Origin: an uncultured Verrucomicrobiota bacterium
GTDB taxonomy: Bacteria; Verrucomicrobiota; Verrucomicrobiia; Opitutales; LL51
Direction of reading: 5' to 3'
NCBI GenBank assembly: GCA_947174645.1
Contig: CAMWJR010000001.1
Coordinates: 1 to 30,568, forward strand
Length of the DNA stretch: 30,568 bases
A program made the position numbers and the translations under genes. The notes below the pieces were generated by a model. That model did not search any database. It had not been told where the DNA came from and saw nothing but the letters and a program-made list of their open reading frames with translations. Numbering within the stretch: position 1 is the stretch's first letter; each line of letters opens with the position of its first letter. Positions 25,290 to 30,568 of the stretch are shown here, piece by piece.

Positions 25290-25916
25290 ATGTCGTTATT
25301 TTCGTGGCATTTTTTCTCACTCGGTTACGGCGCTATGGGCTTTTTATGGCTCCTCGCCGCCATCGGAACTATTCTAACACTCGAACGACTCCTCTTCTTT
25401 CGACGTTACAACATTGACATAACGATTTTTTTCGAAGGCATTCGGAATCTCCTTTCTTCGGGAAAAGTCGCCGAAGCCATCGATCTTTGCGAACAAGAAG
25501 GCTCTCCCGCTGCCAGTATTATCCGCACCGCCCTCATGGATCGCGAACTCCCCGGTAGTGAACTCAAAGCCCGCATTAAAGCTTCTGCATTACTCGAAAT
25601 TCCTCGTTGTGAACGACGTGTTTTACCCATTCTAACTATCGCTAAGATTGCGCCCCTTGTCGGGATGATTAGTATTGTGTTGTCCTTTTACACCGCATTC
25701 AAAACACTACAAACATCGGGCTTAACTTACACGAATTCAGACGTTTTTGCCGATACAATCACTAGCGGCATGCTGCTGATCATTACAAGTCTTGCCATTA
25801 GTGCGTTTGCTAACATCGCCTACACATTTCTCTACGGGAAGGTGCAAGCGATTATTTACCAGCTCGAGTGGACGTACAACGAGTGCCTTCAACTCGTATT
25901 TGTCGGAAAAAAATAA
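25290..25916 (+). CDS. exbB: MotA/TolQ/ExbB-type proton channel subunit
   Basis: A 208-residue inner-membrane protein of the ExbB/TolQ family, which with ExbD converts proton-motive force into work on the outer membrane. Three membrane segments are visible: near residues 14-34 (GYGAMGFLWLLAAIGTILTL), about 108-130 (LPILTIAKIAPLVGMISIVLSFYTAF) and about 150-180 (ITSGMLLIITSLAISAFANIAY). The IAPLVGMI...F and TSLAISAFANIAY segments correspond to the conserved channel-lining helices. I use ATG 25290; a GTG one codon earlier is possible. It shares one base (TAATG) with exbD. No tonB or tolA/tolB is in view, so ExbB and TolQ roles cannot be told apart. Confidence 0.88.
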   Translation: MSLFSWHFFSLGYGAMGFLWLLAAIGTILTLERLLFFRRYNIDITIFFEGIRNLLSSGKVAEAIDLCEQEGSPAASIIRTALMDRELPGSELKARIKASALLEIPRCERRVLPILTIAKIAPLVGMISIVLSFYTAFKTLQTSGLTYTNSDVFADTITSGMLLIITSLAISAFANIAYTFLYGKVQAIIYQLEWTYNECLQLVFVGKK

Positions 25917-26350
25917 TGCCACTTCGCAATTTCCAGTCACAATCGAATCTCGAAAAGCCACGCGCTACGGCCGATACCAATGCAATTATTGCGGTCCTGC
26001 TCTTTATTTTTGGCCTTTCACTTTTAGGTTCTCGCTTTGTCGGCTCGCCCGGCGTCACAATTCAACTCCCTAAAGCCGAACATCAAAGTCTACAGGCAAC
26101 TTCTGGTGTGCTCCATCTCGGCATCAACAACATGGTTATTTTTGATGGCAAACGCGTAAAAATTGATCATCTCGAACCCGTTGTTCGCCGCTTTCTCCGT
26201 CGCCAGCCATCAAAAAATGTCACCATTCTTATTTTAGCCGATGCATGGGCGCCATTACAATCCGTTGTTGCGGTTTTCGATATTCTAAAAAAATCCGGTT
26301 GTGCGCAAATTCAAATCGCCTGCGAAGCCCCAGAACCGCTCAGAATTTAA
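25916..26350 (+). CDS. exbD: ExbD/TolR-type biopolymer transport protein
   Basis: A 144-residue partner of the preceding ExbB-like channel. The ATG is inside the exbB stop (TAATG), the best of the possible starts since the open frame extends upstream within exbB. One membrane segment (AIIAVLLFIFGLSLLGSRFV, about 22-41) is preceded by Asp20, expected to be the proton-carrying Asp, although this family usually has it inside a P-x-x-D-V pattern that is not seen here. The periplasmic part follows the ExbD plan: VTIQLPKAEH, then LHLGINNMVIFDGKRV, and a strand-helix-strand ending VTILILADAWAPLQSVVAVFDILKKSG. It is slightly divergent. The last four bases overlap the 3' end of convergent xerD. Confidence 0.88.
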   Translation: MPLRNFQSQSNLEKPRATADTNAIIAVLLFIFGLSLLGSRFVGSPGVTIQLPKAEHQSLQATSGVLHLGINNMVIFDGKRVKIDHLEPVVRRFLRRQPSKNVTILILADAWAPLQSVVAVFDILKKSGCAQIQIACEAPEPLRI

Positions 26351-27252
26351 TCATCAATATCAAGGTGTACACGTGGATGAAATCGCTCATACTGCTGTAA
26401 CAGTCTTTGTTGGTCTACATGAGTATAAATTTCGGTCGTCGCGATATTTGCATGTCCCAGCATTTCCTGAATGACACGTAGATCGGCCCCATGCTCTAAG
26501 AGATGTGTCGCAAAAGAATGGCGTAGCATATGGGGTTTTGTATTTTTCATTACCCCTGCACCTGAAGCATAATCTTTGAGCTTAGCCCAAAATGTTTTAC
26601 GAGAAATCGGTCCGCCTCGACGGCTTAAAAAGAGCGCACTCCCAGTAGTTTTTTTCATGAGCAAAGGTCGCGCTTGAATAAGATATCGCCGTAACGCATC
26701 AATCGACCGAGCGCCTAACGGGATCGACCGCTCCTTACTGCCTTTACCTTCGACGCGGATAAAGTGCTCTTCAAGATTGAGATTTTGAATCTCTAGATTG
26801 CAGGCCTCAGAAATACGTAAACCGCTGCTGTAAATGAGCTCCAACATTGCGTAATCGCGAAGCCCTTCGGGGGTATTTTGATCCGGTACGGCGAAAATCG
26901 CTTCAATTTCTTGGAGATTTAAGGTCTCCGGCAGACGTTGCTGCGGTTTGGGAAGAAAAATACCCTCCGCGAAGTCCTCACAAATCCATTGCTCATGGAC
27001 ACAAAAACGTAAAAATGCATGAACTGCAATCAGCTTGCGCGCCATACTTGCCCGGGCATATCCTGCCTCAATCATCTGTTCCATCCAATTGCGAATATGA
27101 TCTGGAGACAACTCCACGATCTCCATATCGCCTGTAAAAGCTAGCAGTAACCGCAAATCACTTTCATACGCATCGATTGTATTTTTAGCCGCCGCTTTTT
27201 CGAGCTCCAGAAAAACAAAAAAGCGCTCGATTGACCTGGATAGCAGCATCAC
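26347..27252 (-). CDS. xerD: Site-specific tyrosine recombinase XerD
   Basis: A 301-residue tyrosine recombinase that with XerC resolves chromosome dimers at dif. The N-terminal SAM-like DNA-binding domain (about 1-95) is followed by the catalytic domain with the complete set Arg146 (SSGLRISEA), Lys170 (GKGSKE), His241 and Arg244 (HMLRHSFATHLL), His267 (LGHANIATT) and Tyr276 (IYTHVD). The RKTFWAKLKDYA segment and FHPR near the end favour XerD over XerC. Length is standard (298 in E. coli). Its start overlaps the argS stop by four bases. It looks like the housekeeping enzyme rather than a phage integrase: no attachment-site repeats are seen near. Confidence 0.93.
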   Translation of the reverse strand: MMLLSRSIERFFVFLELEKAAAKNTIDAYESDLRLLLAFTGDMEIVELSPDHIRNWMEQMIEAGYARASMARKLIAVHAFLRFCVHEQWICEDFAEGIFLPKPQQRLPETLNLQEIEAIFAVPDQNTPEGLRDYAMLELIYSSGLRISEACNLEIQNLNLEEHFIRVEGKGSKERSIPLGARSIDALRRYLIQARPLLMKKTTGSALFLSRRGGPISRKTFWAKLKDYASGAGVMKNTKPHMLRHSFATHLLEHGADLRVIQEMLGHANIATTEIYTHVDQQRLLQQYERFHPRVHLDIDD

Positions 27253-28991
27253 ATCTTTTCGATCGTTTCAATGCCTAACAAAGACAACCCTGTTTTAAGA
27301 ACATAGCGCGTGAATTGGCAAAGCAATAACCGGGTATTCCGAACGGTATCTGCTTCTCCCAAAATGCGGTTAGCGTTGTAGAAAGACGAAAATTCACTGG
27401 CTAAATTGTAGAGATAGGTGCATAAGTAATGCGGACGAAGATCATCAATAGCCTGTCGAACGACACTTGGGAACGCAATAATTTGACAAGCAAGCGCACG
27501 CTCTTCCGACGTCGTAATCGCTCCTATAGAGGGTTGCTTCGGGGCGACGCCAAGTTTGCGAAAAAGCGCATTGAGGCGCGCTACCGCATAGAGCAGATAA
27601 GGCGCTGTGTTACCTTCAGGCGCAAGCATTTTCTGCCACGAAAAAACGTAATCATTCGTCCGGTTTTGTGATAAATCTGCGTACTTGATCGCACTCAGGC
27701 CGACTGCACGTGCAATCTCCTGCTTTTCGGACTCAGCGAGTTCGGAATTTTTTTCGTCGACCATTGCGTAAGCCCAATGAATAGCTTCTTCCATCAGTTG
27801 CCGAAGCTTCACCGGATCTCCAGAGCGCGTCTTAATTGCACGGCCATCCTCCCCAAGTACTGTTCCGAACCACACATGTTTTAAAACAGGTACTGGACGG
27901 TGTTGTTTCTGAAACCATTTCTCAACGGATAAAAAGAGCTGCTGAAAGTGATCCTGCTGCCGGCCATCCGTCACATATATGATCTCATCCGCATGAAATT
28001 CCTCAACGCGGTACAAAACTGCCGCAAGGTCCGTCGTCGCATAATTCGACGCGCCATCCGATTTTCGAATTAAAAACGGCTGATCCTTAAAGCGTTCGTG
28101 TTCCCGATGAAAAATCACGAGAGCGCCCTCGTTTTCCTCAGCCAACCCAACGGCTTGTAGCTCTGTGTAAATCCGATCGACACGGTCGCGATAGAATGAT
28201 TCCCCTAAAACATAATCAAAAGCGACGCCCATCTGGCGGTAAATTTCGTCAAACGAACGATAAGAGGCCTCGTTGATTTTCTGCCAAATTGCTAAATTCT
28301 CTGGATCACCCTGTTGAAGTTTGACCAATTCTTGACGAGCTTGTTCTAAAGCCTGTCCATCCTGTTGCGTCAGCGCAACACCCTCACGGTAGAGGCGCTC
28401 AAAAGTCTCAAGGGCATCTGATCCCAACCGCGTAATATCGAGGTGTGCCCGCTTGACGGCCATAATGAGGATCCCAAATTGCGTTCCCCAATCGCCTAAG
28501 TGGTTGTCGCGAATGACCTTCGCGCCCGCAAAACGTAAAAGACGTTGAATCGACTCGCCAATAATCATCGAGCGGAGATGGCCAACATGCATCTCTTTCG
28601 CCGTATTCGGGCTCGAATAATCAATCACAACTGTCTTTCCCGAAAGCGTATTGAGCTCACAACGGCCAACGAACCGCCGGAGCCATTGGAATAAAAACTC
28701 CGCCTTGAGATGGATGTTAATAAACCCCGGACCAGAAAGCTCCAATGTACACCGCGTATCTAGTTCGGGATCTTCAAGTGCAGACGCAAGCAATACCTCC
28801 CCTAACTTCCTTGGGTTTTGCTTTTGTTTCTTCGCAAAACCTAAAACACCATTGACCTGAAAATCGCCAAACCGCGGCTCCGCAACGCGTAATTCCGGAT
28901 CAAAACTTTTATCGAAAGCGCCCGTCCGTAACGCTGCTTTCAAAAACAAATCGGCTAGTTTCGCTCGTACATCGAGCCAATCGGATTCCAT
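27249..28991 (-). CDS. argS: Arginyl-tRNA synthetase
   Basis: ArgRS charges tRNA-Arg. The 580-residue protein has the Add-1 N-terminal domain (about 1-110), the class I signature YSSPNTAKEMHVGHLRS (125-141, with HVGH as the HIGH motif), DNHLGDWGTQFG, the KSDGASNYATTDLAA block, YVTDGRQQDHF and FGTVLGEDGRAIKTRSGDPVKL, where the canonical KMSKS is replaced as in many ArgRS. The anticodon-binding DALR domain follows (KYADLSQNRTNDYVF, then NTAPYLLYAVARLNAL and FYNANRIL). Length is normal. It sits four bases after the membrane-protein gene and overlaps xerD, within one operon. A tRNA-Arg gene lies far away at 2684. Confidence 0.97.
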   Translation of the reverse strand: MESDWLDVRAKLADLFLKAALRTGAFDKSFDPELRVAEPRFGDFQVNGVLGFAKKQKQNPRKLGEVLLASALEDPELDTRCTLELSGPGFINIHLKAEFLFQWLRRFVGRCELNTLSGKTVVIDYSSPNTAKEMHVGHLRSMIIGESIQRLLRFAGAKVIRDNHLGDWGTQFGILIMAVKRAHLDITRLGSDALETFERLYREGVALTQQDGQALEQARQELVKLQQGDPENLAIWQKINEASYRSFDEIYRQMGVAFDYVLGESFYRDRVDRIYTELQAVGLAEENEGALVIFHREHERFKDQPFLIRKSDGASNYATTDLAAVLYRVEEFHADEIIYVTDGRQQDHFQQLFLSVEKWFQKQHRPVPVLKHVWFGTVLGEDGRAIKTRSGDPVKLRQLMEEAIHWAYAMVDEKNSELAESEKQEIARAVGLSAIKYADLSQNRTNDYVFSWQKMLAPEGNTAPYLLYAVARLNALFRKLGVAPKQPSIGAITTSEERALACQIIAFPSVVRQAIDDLRPHYLCTYLYNLASEFSSFYNANRILGEADTVRNTRLLLCQFTRYVLKTGLSLLGIETIEKM

Positions 28992-28995
28992 CGCT

Positions 28996-29529
28996 TTACC
29001 AAAATAACGTGCTCAAAACCAATAGGCCGTAGCCTGCTATCAAGACGCCCACGAACCGAGCGCGTGCCGCACTCGCGTAAATGAAATCTAGTGCCTCTCG
29101 CGCTTTATAAGGCCATCCGCCGAAAATCATCCCCGCTACAATCATCCCGTATACAAATGTGACAAGAACGAGTCTCGATTCCTGGGGTTGTAAAAAAGCT
29201 GCCTTGAGGAGCTCATTCGACGTGAGAAGTGCTAAAATCGCTGATCCGCGCACCGCAAGAAAATCGCGTAGTTTTAGGAGTGTGACGACAATAATAAATG
29301 TGAAAAATGCAAAGAAGACCCACTTATAACGCCCAAAATCAGATTCTCCAAGCGTCGCAACATGCCCTAAAAACCAGATTCCTGCAGCTGAAAATGTCAT
29401 CGTACCAGCGGTTGAAGAGCGTATAAATTTGCGCAAACCGCGCCCATACCCCTCTGTATTAAAGATGAACGCAAGTCCGATGATCAATAAAACAAGTCCG
29501 ACACCGAACTCGGCAATTTTTAAACTCAT
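28996..29529 (-). CDS. Integral membrane protein of unknown function
   Basis: A 177-residue protein I do not recognise. Hydrophobic segments lie near residues 6-24 (AEFGVGLVLLIIGLAFIF), 42-60 (TMTFSAAGIWFLGHVATL), 68-88 (YKWVFFAFFTFIIVVTLL), 118-142 (LVLVTFVYGMIVAGMIFGG) and 158-176 (FVGVLIAGYGLLVLSTLFW), so about five membrane helices. There is no clear signal peptide or catalytic motif. The start overlaps the miaA stop by four bases and argS begins four bases after its stop, so it belongs to the miaA-argS-xerD operon; no role can be read from that. Confidence 0.85.
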   Translation of the reverse strand: MSLKIAEFGVGLVLLIIGLAFIFNTEGYGRGLRKFIRSSTAGTMTFSAAGIWFLGHVATLGESDFGRYKWVFFAFFTFIIVVTLLKLRDFLAVRGSAILALLTSNELLKAAFLQPQESRLVLVTFVYGMIVAGMIFGGWPYKAREALDFIYASAARARFVGVLIAGYGLLVLSTLFW

Positions 29530-30458
29530 AGCCCCACCTTGTTAAAAATCGCATCCCGGAAGTCAAAACTTTCGTGCGATACGTCGAGGCGTAGGTCAAC
29601 TGGTATTTGTGTTCGAAACCATGTTTTCTGTTTTTTCGTTAATTGATGTGTCGCGTGAATGATTTCCTGTTTCAATGCCTCGAGATCATGCTCTTTTTTT
29701 TCGAGAAACTGCAATGCCTCCCGATACCCAATCGCGTTACGTAGGGGCGGACACAAACAACTATCATAAGCTTCACGTAACGACGCTACTTCTTCTAAAA
29801 ATCCTGCTTGGAACATCGCTTCAACACGTTGCTCAATGCGTTGGTTTAGGGATGCTTGTGGACGTTCCAAAACGATCACTTTTTTCGAAAAACATTCCCA
29901 GAGATCTTGATTTTGCTGTAGAAACTGTTGCTTGAGGGATTTTTGCGATTGTTGGATCACGCGTTGTTTCCCTAAAACCGACAAAAGTCGACGCGGGTTA
30001 TTCCAATCGGACGGATTCATGTCAACAGGACCATAACGCAAAACTTCCTGTTGGAGTCCTATTAATCCCTGTTGCCGATAAAGATTTTCAACCTCGATAC
30101 GGACCTCTTGTGGAACTTCAATGGCATCCGTTACCGGAGCAAAAAAAGATTTTAAATAAAACCCTGTACCGCCAACGATGAGTAAGTTTCCTTTTAGAGA
30201 CGCAGCTATTTTTAAGGCGTAATCCTGATAAGCAGCCACGCTAAAGGTCTGATCTGGATTACAGAGATCGAGGCCATAGTGCGGAATACCTTCGCGCTCT
30301 GTTTCTGAAATTTTCGCAGAACCAATGTCAGCACCGCAGTAAACCTGTACCGAATCGCAGGATAAAATCGGTGCATCGAGTGTCTTGGCGAGATCGAGCG
30401 ATAAAGCCGTCTTTCCAACCGCGGTACACCCCGTCAAAATCCATAGCTTTTGCGGCAT
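29526..30458 (-). CDS. miaA: tRNA dimethylallyltransferase MiaA
   Basis: MiaA adds an isopentenyl group to A37 of tRNAs reading UNN codons. The 310 residues show the P-loop GCTAVGKT (10-17), SCDSVQVY with the catalytic Asp, GSAKISETEREGIPHYGLD, FSVAAYQDYAL, the GGTGFYLKSFF motif, NNPRRLLSVL and, near the C-terminus, NAIGYREALQFL followed by THQLTKKQKTWFR, all family hallmarks. The length fits (316 in E. coli). The ATG overlaps the upstream stop as TAATG. Together with mtaB it gives the window two position-37 tRNA modifiers; the miaB gene that would act after MiaA is not visible. Confidence 0.97.
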   Translation of the reverse strand: MPQKLWILTGCTAVGKTALSLDLAKTLDAPILSCDSVQVYCGADIGSAKISETEREGIPHYGLDLCNPDQTFSVAAYQDYALKIAASLKGNLLIVGGTGFYLKSFFAPVTDAIEVPQEVRIEVENLYRQQGLIGLQQEVLRYGPVDMNPSDWNNPRRLLSVLGKQRVIQQSQKSLKQQFLQQNQDLWECFSKKVIVLERPQASLNQRIEQRVEAMFQAGFLEEVASLREAYDSCLCPPLRNAIGYREALQFLEKKEHDLEALKQEIIHATHQLTKKQKTWFRTQIPVDLRLDVSHESFDFRDAIFNKVGL

Positions 30459-30568
30459 TACCAGTGTTTCAGCCGGAACGAAAAACCCGGCTGGACTCGG
30501 GTATCGCGACGTGCGTGATTTTTAATTTTTAGGCAAAAATGTAGGTCCCAAATGCCGCCGTATAATAG
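30458..30568 (-). CDS. C-terminal end of a gene upstream of miaA (partial), possibly an outer-membrane beta-barrel protein
   Basis: The minus strand is open from the right edge to a TAA at 30458-30460 that shares two bases with the miaA start (TAATG), giving 36 residues. The stop/start overlap is the same coupling seen through the rest of the operon, which argues that this is a real gene end. The last residues alternate polar and hydrophobic and finish with an aromatic (PGFSFRLKHW), as in the final strand of many outer-membrane barrels. The family cannot be named from so little. Confidence 0.5.
   Translation of the reverse strand, partial: LLYGGIWDLHFCLKIKNHARRDTRVQPGFSFRLKHW

Noticed and set aside
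26347..27252. Tyrosine recombinase as the integrase of a mobile element
   Set aside because: Length, motifs and operon position with argS fit housekeeping XerD; no attachment repeats or element genes are present.

Overview
The window is an ordinary-looking bacterial chromosome segment, densely coded on both strands, with 21 complete protein genes, two genes cut by the window edges and five tRNA genes. The housekeeping content (meso-DAP-type MurE, class III ribonucleotide reductase, a Chlamydia/Verrucomicrobia-style putative Na+/H+ antiporter, an OleB-like hydrolase, a Prc-type periplasmic protease, ExbB/ExbD) indicates a Gram-negative, at least facultatively anaerobic member of the PVC group. 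My best guess is Verrucomicrobiota (Opitutia/Puniceicoccales side). That placement is inference, not a database result. No gap between genes exceeds 300 bases; the two largest (3683-3927 and 18182-18426, 245 bases each) are described under findings, rejected items or the nrdD entry.

Region 1 (1-10535, all minus strand) reads rluA-like, a 721-aa exported protein, murE, mtaB, exported OTU-like protease 2, tRNA-Gln, a 236/237-residue exported protein, tRNA-Arg, exported OTU-like protease 1, and glgB (cut at the left edge). The stretch 1355-4740 is the accessory part. Three secreted proteins of unknown or effector-like type alternate with two tRNA genes, and the smallest has an unusually structured promoter/leader.

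Region 2 (10582-11754) has tRNA-Ile2 (+) and tRNA-Phe (-) enclosing a SAM methyltransferase that carries an apparent signal peptide. Region 3 (11890-16023, plus) has a putative Na+/H+ antiporter, an orphan oligopeptide-binding protein and accA, ending in a bidirectional terminator shared with nrdD.

Region 4 (16070-23191, minus) has prc-like protease, OleB-like hydrolase, beta-CASP metallo-hydrolase and nrdD; nrdD is preceded by two NrdR-box-like sites 32 bp apart. Region 5 (23309-26350, plus) has tRNA-Gly, an acidic unknown protein coupled to a sigma-54 response regulator that lacks a DNA-binding domain, then exbB-exbD. Region 6 (26347-30568, minus) is a tight operon: end of a possible outer-membrane protein, miaA, a membrane protein, argS and xerD, joined by 1-4 base overlaps or gaps.

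The most interesting candidate system is the pair of exported OTU-fold proteases, which share a PGDGxCxFW active-site motif. With the other exported unknowns set among tRNA genes they look like a host-directed (ubiquitin-targeting) effector set.
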